Positions 17,461 to 26,671 of a DNA stretch of 64,000 nucleotides are shown here, in pieces. The position numbers were made by a program, and so were the translations under genes. The stretch lies in the NCBI RefSeq assembly GCF_900102265.1, contig NZ_FNBH01000003.1:62001-126000 (forward strand), in the 5' to 3' direction. Position 1 is the first letter of the stretch; each line of letters starts with the position of its first letter. Origin of the DNA: Epilithonimonas hungarica (GTDB lineage: Bacteria > Bacteroidota > Bacteroidia > Flavobacteriales > Weeksellaceae). The notes below the pieces were generated by a model. The model was not told where the DNA came from, made no database searches, and saw only the letters and a program-made list of their open reading frames with translations.

Positions 17461-18105
17461 ATGACAGAACAAGAACTCAAAATATTAGCAAAAAACCTGG
17501 CAAATCCGGAAGGAAAAACAGGAAGAGAAGTCGCTAAAATGATGAACGAGACCAACATTTCGATGACCAAAGAAACCACCAAAGCTTTGCATTTAATGGA
17601 TAACGAAAAGGTTTTGGAACTTGGACATGGCAACGCAGGACATTTGTCTTATCTTTTGGATTTTGCAGAAAATATCCAATACACAGGCTTGGAAATTTCT
17701 GAAACAATGAAATCCGAAGCCGAAAATATCAATTCAAAATATGTTTCTCAAGCCAAATTTCAATTATATGACGGAAATAGAATTCCTTTTGAAAATGAAA
17801 GCTTCGATAAGGTAATGACTGTCAATACAATTTATTTCTGGGAAAATCCGGTGGAGTTCTTTAATGAAATTTACAGAATTCTAAAGAAAGACGGAAGTTT
17901 TGTTCTAACATTTGCGAAGAAAGACTTTATGAAAAATCTGCCTTTTACAGCGGATTTCAAGCTTTATAACTACGAAGACGTAGAAGAATTGGTAGCACAA
18001 ACAAATTTCAAAAGAATGATCCACTCCGATAAAGAAGAATGGATAACCAGCAAAACCGGAACATTAGTAAAAAGAGAATACAAAGTTCTAACAATCAAAA
18101 AATAA
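17461..18105 (+). CDS. class I SAM-dependent methyltransferase
   Basis: A 214-residue cytoplasmic protein with the Rossmann SAM-binding motif I VLELGHGNAGHLSYLL, the post-I acidic end in YTGLEISETM, motif II/III-like FDKVMTVNTIYFWENPVEFF and LKKDGSFVLTFAKKDF. It matches the Methyltransf_11 type. The substrate is unknown. It sits inside the haem transport operon between hmuV and hemS, both on the same strand, with structured repeats on either side. A role in haem or porphyrin metabolism is only a guess from position. Confidence 0.85.
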   Translation: MTEQELKILAKNLANPEGKTGREVAKMMNETNISMTKETTKALHLMDNEKVLELGHGNAGHLSYLLDFAENIQYTGLEISETMKSEAENINSKYVSQAKFQLYDGNRIPFENESFDKVMTVNTIYFWENPVEFFNEIYRILKKDGSFVLTFAKKDFMKNLPFTADFKLYNYEDVEELVAQTNFKRMIHSDKEEWITSKTGTLVKREYKVLTIKK

Positions 18106-18151
18106 AACCACGAAGTGGTTAAATAAAAGTAGCCCCGGGTGAAACCCGTGG
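18106..18151. repeat. double-hairpin repeat, copy 3 (variant stems)
   Basis: Same layout as the copies at 15395 and 15461 but with different, still paired stems: AACCAC-GAA-GTGGTT (18106-18120) and CCCCGGGT-GAA-ACCCGTGG (18133-18151, one mismatch). It begins directly after the methyltransferase stop codon. Confidence 0.8.
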
Positions 18152-18187
18152 AATAATAAATTGCAAACAATCAAAAAACAAATCAAT

Positions 18188-19210
18188 ATGAGTACATTAA
18201 TAAACGATTTAAAAACAAAATGGGAAGCTCTGAAAGCAGAAAATCCACATCTTAGAATAAGAAACGCCGCAGAACAATTAGGCGTTAGCGAAGCAGAACT
18301 TTTGGCTACAAACATAGGAAATGGCGTGACGGTTCTTAAACCAGAATTCGCGTCGCTTTTGCAGGAGGTTGTAAAGCTTGACAAAGTAATGGCTTTGACA
18401 AGAAACGACGAATGCGTTCACGAGAGAAAAGGCGTTTATTTGAATCCAGATTTCAGCAATCCACACGGGCAGGTTTTCGTAGGAGAAGACATCGATTTGA
18501 GAATCTTTATCAACTCTTGGAAATTCGTTTTTTCTGTGATTGAAGGCGATAGAAAAAGTTTCCAGTTCTTTGGGAAAGATGGCTTGGCACTTCACAAGAT
18601 CTATTTGACAAACAAAAGCAACGAAGCAGAATTTGATGCTTTAACACAAAAATATAAAGCCGACAAGCAATCCACAGAAATCGCGACGGAACCAATTGCT
18701 CCAAAACCTGAAGAAAAAGCAGATTCTGAGATTGATGTAGCTGGTTTCCAACAAGCTTGGAAAGATTTACAAGACACACACGATTTCTTTATGATGACCA
18801 AGAAATTCGGAGTTAGCAGAACTCAGGCTTTGAGATTAGCTCCGGAAGGATTTGCTCAAAAAATAGATAATTCTAAAGTCGTGAATGTTTTGGAAGATGC
18901 TTCTGAAAAACATATTCCGATAATGGTTTTTGTCGGAAACAGAGGAATTATTCAGATTCACACAGGAGAAGTTAAAAAGACGCTTTGGCATCAGCAATGG
19001 TTTAATGTAATGGACCCTGATTTTAACTTGCACCTTGATACAACCAAAATTGGTGAAACCTGGATCACGAAAAAACCAACAGAAGACGGCGAAGTAACTT
19101 CGGTAGAAGTGTTCAACAAAGAAGGTGAATTTATTGTTCAGTTCTTTGGAAAAAGAAAGCCGGGTAATCCGGAACTTCAGGAGTGGAAAGACTTGGTTGC
19201 CGGTTTATAA
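18188..19210 (+). CDS. hemS: haemin-degrading factor HemS/HmuS/ChuS family
   Basis: A 340-residue cytoplasmic haem-handling protein made of two tandem HemS/ChuX domains. The N-half carries MALTRNDECVHERKGVY and a FINSWKFVFSVIEG segment; the C-half carries NRGIIQIHTGEVKK and NVMDPDFNLHLDT with KPTEDGEVTSVEVF. Family members bind haem delivered by HmuTUV and degrade or traffic it. The likely axial His is in the QIHTG segment by family comparison. ATG 18188 is used; the ORF codons before it overlap the repeat and lack family similarity. It is the last gene before a terminator. Confidence 0.92.
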   Translation: MSTLINDLKTKWEALKAENPHLRIRNAAEQLGVSEAELLATNIGNGVTVLKPEFASLLQEVVKLDKVMALTRNDECVHERKGVYLNPDFSNPHGQVFVGEDIDLRIFINSWKFVFSVIEGDRKSFQFFGKDGLALHKIYLTNKSNEAEFDALTQKYKADKQSTEIATEPIAPKPEEKADSEIDVAGFQQAWKDLQDTHDFFMMTKKFGVSRTQALRLAPEGFAQKIDNSKVVNVLEDASEKHIPIMVFVGNRGIIQIHTGEVKKTLWHQQWFNVMDPDFNLHLDTTKIGETWITKKPTEDGEVTSVEVFNKEGEFIVQFFGKRKPGNPELQEWKDLVAGL

Positions 19211-19236
19211 ATAAGAAATAATTATTATTGATCTGA

Positions 19237-19277
19237 GGTCGTTTTATAGTTTTAATTTACTTTAGAACGACTTTTTT
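19237..19277 (+). terminator. terminator after hemS
   Basis: Arms GTCGTTTTA (19238-19246) and TAGAACGAC (19263-19271) with an AT-rich loop, followed by T6. It ends 13 bases before the ChaN-like start. Confidence 0.7.
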
Positions 19278-19289
19278 ATTTTATTGCTA

Positions 19290-20162
19290 ATGAAAAAGTT
19301 ATTATTGTTTATTGCTATAATTAGTTTAAGTAATCTAAATGCTCAAAATTTTGATGTATTTAACTTCTATAATAAAAAATCAAAAGAAGTTTCTTCCAAA
19401 AAATTAATCAAAGAACTGGCAGAATACGATGTCGTTTTCATTGGAGAACATCATGATAATTCTATCAATCATTGGCTGGAAAAAAGAATTACGGAAGCAC
19501 TTTTTGAAAAGAAAAATGGACAGATTATTTTAGGTGCGGAAATGTTCGAACGAGATAATCAACAAGCTTTGAATTCTTATCTCGCAGGAAAAATCGATGC
19601 TAAAAATCTGAAAGATTCGGTAAGACTTTGGAAAAATTACGAAACTGATTACAGACCTTTGGTTGATTTTGCGAAAGACAAAAAACTAAATTTCATTGCA
19701 ACCAATGTTCCTAGAAAATACGCTTCTCAAACTTCCAAAAACGGCATCAAAAGCTTGAATGAGTTACCTGAGACCGAGAAGAAATATATAGCGAAATTAC
19801 CAATAGAAGTGACTTTGGAAACGCCGGGTTACAAAGAAATGAGATCTCTAATGGGCGACCATGTTGACGAAATGAAATTAATGAATTTTGTTTCAGCTCA
19901 AGCCGTAAAAGATGCAACTATGGCAGAATCGATTTTTCAAAATTTGCAGTCTGGAAAAACCTTTATCCATTACAACGGCGATTATCACAGCAAACAATAC
20001 GGCGGAATCTATTGGTATCTGAAAAAGAAAAATCCAAATCTTAAAATCGCAGTAATCTCTGTTTTTGAGTCCGAAAAACAGGATTTGTCTTTACCTGAAA
20101 AAGATTTTGTTCCAACAGAATTCAATCTTGTAATTCCGAGTGATATGACAAAGACTTATTGA
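19290..20162 (+). CDS. ChaN family haem-binding protein (iron-regulated)
   Basis: A 290-residue exported protein with signal MKKLLLFIAIISLSNLNAQ; I start at ATG 19290 instead of the TTG six bases earlier. The ChaN (Cofac_haem_bdg) signatures are DVVFIGEHHDN, ILGAEMFERDNQ, LWKNYETDYRPLVDFAK and HYNGDYHSKQYGG. ChaN proteins bind two stacked haems in a dimer and are iron-regulated. It lacks a lipobox Cys at the cleavage site, so it is probably soluble in the periplasm. It follows hemS after a terminator, closing the haem locus. Confidence 0.88.
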   Translation: MKKLLLFIAIISLSNLNAQNFDVFNFYNKKSKEVSSKKLIKELAEYDVVFIGEHHDNSINHWLEKRITEALFEKKNGQIILGAEMFERDNQQALNSYLAGKIDAKNLKDSVRLWKNYETDYRPLVDFAKDKKLNFIATNVPRKYASQTSKNGIKSLNELPETEKKYIAKLPIEVTLETPGYKEMRSLMGDHVDEMKLMNFVSAQAVKDATMAESIFQNLQSGKTFIHYNGDYHSKQYGGIYWYLKKKNPNLKIAVISVFESEKQDLSLPEKDFVPTEFNLVIPSDMTKTY

Positions 20163-20183
20163 TGAAAAAGGAATTTGACAAAT

Positions 20184-20219
20184 AAAAAACGCTAAGAAAA
20201 ATCTCTCAGCGTTTTTTTT
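20184..20219. terminator. bidirectional terminator
   Basis: Stem AAAAAACGCTAAGA / TCTCAGCGTTTTTT (one mismatch) with A-run and T-run on both sides. It separates the convergent ChaN-like and S8 protease genes. Confidence 0.85.
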
Positions 20220-20222
20220 ATT

Positions 20223-21821
20223 TTATTCTTTAATGAGTTTTTCTATAGACTCTCCTGAATCTGTCTTTATTTTCAAAAGATAATTCCCTTTTAAAAGTTG
20301 GGAAATATTGACTTTGTTTGAGAATTCTGTTTTGATCAATCGGCCTAAATAATCATAAACTTCAACTGAATTGATCTTTTTATCAGAAGTAATATTGATA
20401 AGGTCTTTTGCAGGATTTGGATAGATTTTAATTTGTATTTTATTCACCTCATTCACTCCAAGATAGGATTGATAAGTTTTATAAAAATTCAGAATTCCGT
20501 AACCCATTTGTGAAGTTGGATTTGGATAGAGGGATGCATTTTGTCTCAGTTTTGCCTTTACTTCTTCTAATGGTGTACCTGCGGGTAAAGCTTGTAAAAG
20601 GCAGGCCACACCGCCAGCTGCCACCGGATTGGAAAGAGAAGTGCCACTGGCTTGTGTAACCTGACTTCCGTAAACAGTATAAGTATCTGTTCCTCTAGCG
20701 CTTCCGTCCGGTTTTATCACACCTGCAGAATTTGGTCCGAAAGATGAAAAACTGGAAACGTTCCCTTGGCTTGTAACGGCACCGATAGTGAAGACCTTTT
20801 CGTTATCTCCGGGTGTCCCTAAGTAGTGCCAGGCACTATTCCCACTGTTACCTGCGGAAACAGTTAAGAAAATTCCCTTTTCGGCAGCTATTTGTGCCCC
20901 TCTTGCGATGAAAGATGTTGTTCCGTTCATATCGGCATAAGTATAGTCATATCTGCTATCATCAAAGTCTGTATAGCCCAAAGAAGTAGAAATGATGTCT
21001 ACACCCTTTCTGTCGGCCTCCTCCGCGGCTTCTATCCAATAGAGTTCTTCCTCGGGAATTTCATTGGCTCCGTCTTCCGAAGCATACAGATAAAAATCTG
21101 CATCAGGTGCTGTTCCTACGAACTGATTGTCCAGATAGCCACCAATTGCTCCCATACAAATAGAACCGTGGGTGTTGAGCGAAGTATTATAAATGTCTGT
21201 ATTTTTACTGATGAAGTTATAACCGCCCTTGATCTGTCCGTTATCACGAAGTCTTTTGTAAGCATTTCCCGTATCTACTGTTGGAAAACCAGTGTCGATA
21301 ACTGCGATGGTCATTCCAGCTCCTGTAAAACCGGCAACATGGAGTGCACGAACATTGATCTGGTTGATCTGGTTCAGTCCGCCTCCGTAATTGAAAGTTG
21401 TCAATGCATCACGGTTACTGAACTCTTTAAATTTTTCAATCTTTTCCTTTCTGATTCCGCCGTTTGGATTTTTCACAAAACTCTCTACGTGGTCAACATA
21501 ACTTTGCTGGGACAAGGTCTGTATCTGGGAAGATGTAGCATTTACTGCGACACCGTTCAGCCATTTGGAATAATCTGTTACTGTGAAGCCAAGATTTTTT
21601 ATATTTTGAACATAAGTTGGCTCTATCGGCGCATCCTGATCTGTCAATGCAATCCCAAGTTTTGCCCTTCTGTCGAGAGATTTCTGTGTCAGTTCAGTTA
21701 AAGGGCTGGAATAAAAAGCCGCTTTATTGGGTTTATCCTTGAAGAAAACAAAAACTAATTCGGTTTGAGCCGTTGCAATTAAAGAAAAGCTAACTGATAA
21801 AATTGTAAAGATTTTTCTCAC
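20223..21821 (-). CDS. S8 subtilisin-like serine protease with T9SS sorting domain
   Basis: A 532-residue secreted protease. Signal residues 1-19 (ending IATAQ); an inhibitor-like N-terminal region to about 120 (FVFFKDKPNKAAFYSS, LTDQDAP); the subtilase domain with triad Asp176 (TIAVIDTGF), His218 (NTHGS), Ser395 (GTSLSNPVAAGG) and oxyanion Asn325 (SAGNSG); and a T9SS sorting domain from IYPNPAKD to the end (IEKLIKE). It would be exported by T9SS and cleaved on the surface. It is a single-gene unit beside the haem locus; a link to haem-protein digestion is possible but not shown. Confidence 0.94.
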   Translation of the reverse strand: MRKIFTILSVSFSLIATAQTELVFVFFKDKPNKAAFYSSPLTELTQKSLDRRAKLGIALTDQDAPIEPTYVQNIKNLGFTVTDYSKWLNGVAVNATSSQIQTLSQQSYVDHVESFVKNPNGGIRKEKIEKFKEFSNRDALTTFNYGGGLNQINQINVRALHVAGFTGAGMTIAVIDTGFPTVDTGNAYKRLRDNGQIKGGYNFISKNTDIYNTSLNTHGSICMGAIGGYLDNQFVGTAPDADFYLYASEDGANEIPEEELYWIEAAEEADRKGVDIISTSLGYTDFDDSRYDYTYADMNGTTSFIARGAQIAAEKGIFLTVSAGNSGNSAWHYLGTPGDNEKVFTIGAVTSQGNVSSFSSFGPNSAGVIKPDGSARGTDTYTVYGSQVTQASGTSLSNPVAAGGVACLLQALPAGTPLEEVKAKLRQNASLYPNPTSQMGYGILNFYKTYQSYLGVNEVNKIQIKIYPNPAKDLINITSDKKINSVEVYDYLGRLIKTEFSNKVNISQLLKGNYLLKIKTDSGESIEKLIKE

Positions 21822-21963
21822 GTTTCAGGGATTTTGATTTTTTAAACTGATAAATAAATGTAAATTTACAAAATAATGTTTTTGCATTTGAAATGGCTTT
21901 CAAAAAATATTTGGAGCAATGTTCATAACGATTTCAAATGCCTTTAATAATAAATATTTGAGT

Positions 21964-23103
21964 ATGAAAAAGATCCAAATGGTTGATTTACAAAGCCAGT
22001 ATTATAAAATTAAAAGTGAAGTTGATAATGCCGTTCTCAATGTAATGGATTCTGCCGCTTTTATAAATGGTCCGGAAGTGAAATCCTTTCAAGCCGACCT
22101 TGAAAATTATTTGGATGTAAAACATGTGATCCCTTGCGCCAACGGAACAGATGCACTTCAAATTGCATTAATGGCTTTGGATTTACAAGAGGGAGATGAA
22201 GTAATTACTGCAGATTTTACTTTTGCTGCTACGGTTGAAGTGATTCATTTATTGAAATTGAAAGCCGTTTTAGTAGATGTCGATTATGATACTTTTACTA
22301 TTGACACAGAAGCAATCAAAAAGGCAATTACACCAAAAACCAAAGCTATTATCCCTGTTCACCTTTTCGGGCAATGCGGAAATATGGAAGAAATCCTGAA
22401 AATTGCCAAAGAACATGATTTTTATGTCGTTGAAGATAATGCGCAAGCCATTGGTGCTGATTTTATTTTCTCAAACGGAACATCAAAGAAATCAGGAACA
22501 ATGGGAACCATTGGAACTACTTCTTTCTTTCCATCAAAAAATCTTGGTTGCTATGGTGATGGTGGTGCGATTTTTACAAATGACGACGAATTGGCACACA
22601 GATTAAGAGGAATCGTAAACCATGGGATGTACGAGCGTTATTACCACGACGAAGTTGGTGTCAACTCCAGATTGGATAGCATTCAGGCAGCGATTTTGAG
22701 GAAGAAATTGCCAAATCTTGATTCTTATAATGATGCTAGAAGAAAAGCGGCAGATTATTATGATGAAGCTTTTGCCGAAAATGAGAACATCTTGACGCCT
22801 AAAAGGGCAGAAAACTCAACACACGTTTTTCATCAGTATACTTTGAGGATTACCAACGGAAAACGCAATGAATTACAGCAATTTTTAACAGAAAAAGAAA
22901 TCCCTGCAATGATCTATTATCCAGTGGCGCTTAGAAAACAGAAAGCTTATTACCAGGAAAGTAATCCAGCAGATTTTGTAAATACGGATAAATTACTTGA
23001 TCAAGTGATTTCTTTACCAATGCACACAGAATTGGATGAAGAACAATTGAAATATATTACAGATTCTGTTTTGGAATTCTTTGAGAAAACTAATAATTCA
23101 TAA
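21964..23103 (+). CDS. DegT/DnrJ/EryC1/StrS family sugar aminotransferase
   Basis: A 379-residue PLP enzyme that aminates keto-sugar nucleotides for surface polysaccharide or glycoprotein. The internal-aldimine Lys192 is in FFPSKNLGCYGDGGAIFT; the PLP-ring Asp158 is in VVEDNAQAIGA; the N-terminal part reads MVDLQSQYYKI and CANGTDALQIAL. I start at ATG 21964, where the family start lies; the ORF 15 codons upstream is not supported. It is followed 15 bases later by galE, so the two are a sugar-nucleotide pair. Confidence 0.93.
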   Translation: MKKIQMVDLQSQYYKIKSEVDNAVLNVMDSAAFINGPEVKSFQADLENYLDVKHVIPCANGTDALQIALMALDLQEGDEVITADFTFAATVEVIHLLKLKAVLVDVDYDTFTIDTEAIKKAITPKTKAIIPVHLFGQCGNMEEILKIAKEHDFYVVEDNAQAIGADFIFSNGTSKKSGTMGTIGTTSFFPSKNLGCYGDGGAIFTNDDELAHRLRGIVNHGMYERYYHDEVGVNSRLDSIQAAILRKKLPNLDSYNDARRKAADYYDEAFAENENILTPKRAENSTHVFHQYTLRITNGKRNELQQFLTEKEIPAMIYYPVALRKQKAYYQESNPADFVNTDKLLDQVISLPMHTELDEEQLKYITDSVLEFFEKTNNS

Positions 23104-23118
23104 CCCATAATTAATTAA

Positions 23119-24138
23119 ATGTCCATACTCGTAACAGGCGGTCTCGGTTATATCGGTTCACACACAGTTGTAGAATTGATCAATCATAATTTTGATGTCA
23201 TCATTGTAGATGATTTATCAAATTCGGAAAAATTTATCCTTGATAATATTGAGGAGATCACAGGCAAACGTCCTATTTTTTACCCTTTTGATTTAAGAAG
23301 AAAAGAATTATTAACGCAAGTTTTCGATGCACATGATATCGAAGGCTGTATCAATTTTGCCGCCTCTAAAGCAGTAGGAGAGAGTATGACAGAGCCTTTG
23401 AAATATTATGAGAACAACTTGTTTTCATTGATCAATGTTCTTCAGGAATTCAAAGAAAGGAATATTTCCAATTTCATTTTCAGTTCATCTTGTACGGTTT
23501 ATGGACAGGCAGACCAAATGCCAATTGATGAAAATACACCTCTGAAAGAAGCCGAATCTTCCTACGGAAAAACCAAACAAATGGGCGAGGATATTCTGAA
23601 AGATTTCTCGAGAGCTTATCAAAAAAGAGTATCTTTATTAAGATACTTCAACCCAATAGGTGCGCATCCAACAGCTTTACTAGGAGAATTGCCGGCAGGG
23701 ATTCCTAATAATCTGGTTCCTTACGTTACACAAACAGCAGCGGGTATCAGAGAAAAATTGAGTATTTGGGGGGATGATTATCCAACGGCGGACGGGACAG
23801 CGATCCGTGATTATATCTACGTTGTGGACTTGGCGAAAGCACATGTTGCGGCTCTGCAAAAATTGATTCACTCAGAGGAAGAAACAGTTCTTGATATTTA
23901 CAATTTGGGAACAGGAAAAGGTTCTTCGGTTCTGGAGGTTGTAAAAGCTTTTGAGTTGGCCAATGATGTGCCGGTTCCTTACCAGATCTGCCCTAGAAGA
24001 GAAGGCGATATCACAATTGCTTATGCTAATGCAGACAAAGCCGAAAAAGAACTCAATTGGAAGTCTGAAACTTCCCTGGAAGAAGCGCTCAAAACCACTT
24101 GGGAATGGCAGAAATATTTGAAGGACAGAAATAATTAA
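23119..24138 (+). CDS. galE: UDP-glucose 4-epimerase GalE
   Basis: A 339-residue short-chain dehydrogenase/reductase interconverting UDP-glucose and UDP-galactose. NAD motif TGGLGYIGSH (residues 6-15), catalytic SSSCTVYG (Ser124/Thr126 region), Tyr149 and Lys153 in SSYGKTK, and the substrate segment RYFNPIGAHPT, which is typical of GalE. The C-terminal part has YNLGTGKGSSVLEVV. It forms an operon with the DegT aminotransferase. Confidence 0.95.
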   Translation: MSILVTGGLGYIGSHTVVELINHNFDVIIVDDLSNSEKFILDNIEEITGKRPIFYPFDLRRKELLTQVFDAHDIEGCINFAASKAVGESMTEPLKYYENNLFSLINVLQEFKERNISNFIFSSSCTVYGQADQMPIDENTPLKEAESSYGKTKQMGEDILKDFSRAYQKRVSLLRYFNPIGAHPTALLGELPAGIPNNLVPYVTQTAAGIREKLSIWGDDYPTADGTAIRDYIYVVDLAKAHVAALQKLIHSEEETVLDIYNLGTGKGSSVLEVVKAFELANDVPVPYQICPRREGDITIAYANADKAEKELNWKSETSLEEALKTTWEWQKYLKDRNN

Positions 24139-24169
24139 TTATCCCTGACTGAATCTGATGTTAAAGTTT

Positions 24170-24209
24170 AATTATCTTAGATTTTTCTTCTGAGATTTCT
24201 AAGATAATT
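24170..24209. terminator. bidirectional terminator
   Basis: Perfect 12-base stem AATTATCTTAGA / TCTAAGATAATT with a 16-base loop between the convergent galE and exonuclease genes. Confidence 0.75.
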
Positions 24210-24764
24210 TTATAAAATCTTAATTCTTTTGCTAAAAACATCTTTAATTTCTTCATTACGGGTTATCATCAATCTTTCGAAGCTTAATAATGAGATTTTT
24301 GCGCAGACTTCTGCATCAGCATCTGCACGATGATGATTGAATTTGATCTGATGTTGTTCTGCCAGATTTTTCAAGCCATAACTTTTAAGGTCTTTCCAAG
24401 CTTTTTTCGCTACACCAATACTGCACAGATAGTTTATATTTGGTTTGAAAAAACCGTAATGCTCAAGACAGCCTCTCAGAACATTGGCGTCAAAAGCAGC
24501 GTTGTGGGCAATCATTAGATTTCCGTACATCAGGTTTTCTATCTCATACCAAACATCAGCAAAAGTGGGGGAATGTTGCACATCTTCCGAGGTAATCCCG
24601 TGAACAGCGATGTTGTGATGATTGAAATAAGGAAAAGATGGTGGTTTTATCAGCCAAGATCTGGTTTCTTTGATTTGACCATTTTCTACAATACAAATTC
24701 CTAATTCACAGGCGGAATTCTTCTCGTGCGTCGCGGTTTCAAAATCTAAAGCAATAAAATCCAT
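24210..24764 (-). CDS. DnaQ-like 3'-5' exonuclease (DEDDh)
   Basis: A 184-residue exonuclease-domain protein. ExoI motif ALDFETATH (Asp and Glu), ExoII region IAHNAAFDANVLRG (Asp), ExoIII HHRADADAEVCA (His and Asp of the h-type). The single domain with no helicase or UvrC part suggests a stand-alone DNA/RNA exonuclease or Pol III epsilon-like factor. It overlaps the upstream glycosyltransferase stop by one base, so it is the third gene of a translationally coupled operon. Confidence 0.92.
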   Translation of the reverse strand: MDFIALDFETATHEKNSACELGICIVENGQIKETRSWLIKPPSFPYFNHHNIAVHGITSEDVQHSPTFADVWYEIENLMYGNLMIAHNAAFDANVLRGCLEHYGFFKPNINYLCSIGVAKKAWKDLKSYGLKNLAEQHQIKFNHHRADADAEVCAKISLLSFERLMITRNEEIKDVFSKRIKIL

Positions 24765-25744
24765 TACTGATCATTTTTTGAGCCCAAGAAATGTTTGAAA
24801 ATCAACCATCTCGTCTGGTAATAATTATCGATCTGATTTTTTTGTCTCAACTGGATTGATTTTGGTAGTTGCCAATAAAATCCCATATGTGAACGAAAAA
24901 TCGCCCAAAGATGTGAAAATCCATTTTTGAATCCGAAATAAATTCCGGCAACCCCGTCCAAAGAAAGTCTGGAAAACAGAATGAAAAATACCTTTGATGA
25001 AGGAAGATTCTTCAGCATCATCGTTAGATTATTTCTGAAATTTAAGTATGCTTTCTGCGGATTTTGCTTGTTAAGTGTTCCACCACCAACGTGATAGACT
25101 TTGGATCTTCCTGTGTAATAGATTTTCCTTCCTGTATTTTTCAGTCTCCAACAAAGGTCGATCTCTTCCTGATGTGCGAAGAATCTTTCGTCAAAACCAT
25201 CCATACTCCAAAAATCTTGTGAGCGGATAAATAATGAACAACCGGAAGCCCAAAAAATTTCAGTTTCGTCATCGTATTGACCGTTATCAAATTCAATATC
25301 GTCAAAGATACGGCCTCTGCAGTAAGGATAACCGAGATTATCAATTAATCCACCGCCGGCGCCAGCAAACTCGAATTTTTCTTTTTGATTGTAATCCAGA
25401 ATTTTTGGTTGAATTGCTGCGATGTTTTTGTCTTCAGAGAATAATTTTATGATTGGAGAAATCCAGTTTTCTGTTACTTCTACATCAGAATTTAATAAAC
25501 AATAGATATCTGCGTTAATCGACTTTAATCCTTCATTATAACCCGCGGCAAAACCGGAATTACTTTGATTTTGAATGATTTTGACCGAATGAAAATTATT
25601 ATTTAAAAATTGAACCGAATCATCTGTAGAAGCATTATCAATAACGAAAATTTCTGCATCAGGAGAATATCTAATTACAGATGGCAAGAATTTTTCCAAC
25701 CAGTTTTTTCCGTTCCAATTGAGGATTGTGATTGCGACAGTCAT
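24764..25744 (-). CDS. family 2 glycosyltransferase
   Basis: A 326-residue GT-A fold enzyme. N-terminal VAITILNWNGKNWLEKFLPSV, nucleotide-sugar Asp in FVIDNASTDDS, metal motif LLNSDVEV, and acceptor region FFAHQEEIDLCWRLKNTGR typical of rhamnosyltransferase-like GT2 enzymes. It has no strong membrane helix apart from a hydrophobic patch near KVFFILF. It overlaps both neighbours by one base (TAATG), so it is coupled to the acyltransferase upstream and the exonuclease downstream. The product is probably a lipid-linked or surface glycan. Confidence 0.9.
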   Translation of the reverse strand: MTVAITILNWNGKNWLEKFLPSVIRYSPDAEIFVIDNASTDDSVQFLNNNFHSVKIIQNQSNSGFAAGYNEGLKSINADIYCLLNSDVEVTENWISPIIKLFSEDKNIAAIQPKILDYNQKEKFEFAGAGGGLIDNLGYPYCRGRIFDDIEFDNGQYDDETEIFWASGCSLFIRSQDFWSMDGFDERFFAHQEEIDLCWRLKNTGRKIYYTGRSKVYHVGGGTLNKQNPQKAYLNFRNNLTMMLKNLPSSKVFFILFSRLSLDGVAGIYFGFKNGFSHLWAIFRSHMGFYWQLPKSIQLRQKNQIDNYYQTRWLIFKHFLGSKNDQ

Positions 25745-26622
25745 TATTCTTCGTAAGTTCTTATGGCATCCTTATATTTCCATCTTCTGTGTGACCAAAG
25801 CCAATTATCTGGATTTTTTCTGATTGTGTTCTCCAACAATTTATGGAATTTTTTCACGACCTCGTGTTCTACAAATTTTTCTCCGTCCGGATAAATTCTA
25901 TGGTAATTCACTTGATAAAATCCACGTTTCACTTTCTTCATTTCGCAATAGATAAAAACCATATCCATTCTAGTTGATAATTTGTCATATCCAATGAAAG
26001 CCGGGGTTTTTTGATTCAGGAACTTTAGTCCATAATTAACAGAATGTACATTCGGGGTTTGGTCAGCTACGAACATATAAGCCGAATTTCCGTTATTTTG
26101 GTTTCGGAAGATGTGTTTGATGACTTCAGTCGCTTCAAGGGATTTGTTATTAAATCTATTTCTGATTAATTTGATCTTTTCTTCCCAAAATGGGCTGCTC
26201 ATCTTACGGTAGACAGGATGACAATCTTTCTGGGGTATAAGTGTCGCCAATGCATTGAACCATTCCCAGTTGAAAACATGTCCAGACAGCATTATGATAT
26301 TTTTGCCCTCGTCCTTGGCCTGTTGGAAAAGATCCTGATTCAAGTGCTGCATTCTTACCCTGGATTCGGTTTCGGAAATTGTAAAACCTTTGAGCATCTC
26401 TGCAAGGTAATCGCAGAAGTTGGAGAAGAATTTTTTCGAAATATCCTTGATTTCTTTATCCGATTTTTCAGGGAAAGAATTTCTAAGATTTTCCAAAACT
26501 TCTTTCTTTCTGTAGCCTACTATATAATAATTGACAAAGAACATTATATCTGAAAAGAAATATAATATTCTGAGTGGTAATCTGGAAATTAGTAATAATA
26601 TGCCGAATAAAAATTGATTCAA
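25744..26622 (-). CDS. lysophospholipid / lipid A acyltransferase (LpxL-like)
   Basis: A 292-residue membrane-associated acyltransferase. A hydrophobic N-terminus (FGILLLISRLPLRILYFFSDIMFFVNYYI) anchors it; the HX4(D/E) catalytic motif is HVFNWE in IIMLSGHVFNWEWF; further conserved parts are VADQTP and a final NWLWSHRRWKYK. The family acylates lipid A precursors; in Bacteroidota the homologues may acylate other lipids such as ornithine or flexirubin precursors, so the substrate is open. First gene of the operon with GT2 and exonuclease. Confidence 0.9.
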   Translation of the reverse strand: MNQFLFGILLLISRLPLRILYFFSDIMFFVNYYIVGYRKKEVLENLRNSFPEKSDKEIKDISKKFFSNFCDYLAEMLKGFTISETESRVRMQHLNQDLFQQAKDEGKNIIMLSGHVFNWEWFNALATLIPQKDCHPVYRKMSSPFWEEKIKLIRNRFNNKSLEATEVIKHIFRNQNNGNSAYMFVADQTPNVHSVNYGLKFLNQKTPAFIGYDKLSTRMDMVFIYCEMKKVKRGFYQVNYHRIYPDGEKFVEHEVVKKFHKLLENTIRKNPDNWLWSHRRWKYKDAIRTYEE

Positions 26623-26671
26623 TGTATAATGAATATTGGCAAATATACTGAAAAATGGATGAATTTTTGAT

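Noticed and set aside
8873-20162. Horizontally acquired island
   Set aside because: There is no integrase, tRNA junction or composition change across the haem genes; only the small intergenic repeats stand out.
20892-21701. 269-codon open frame on the plus strand
   Set aside because: It is antisense to the S8 protease, Cys/Ile-rich with no domain pattern; a shadow of the real gene.
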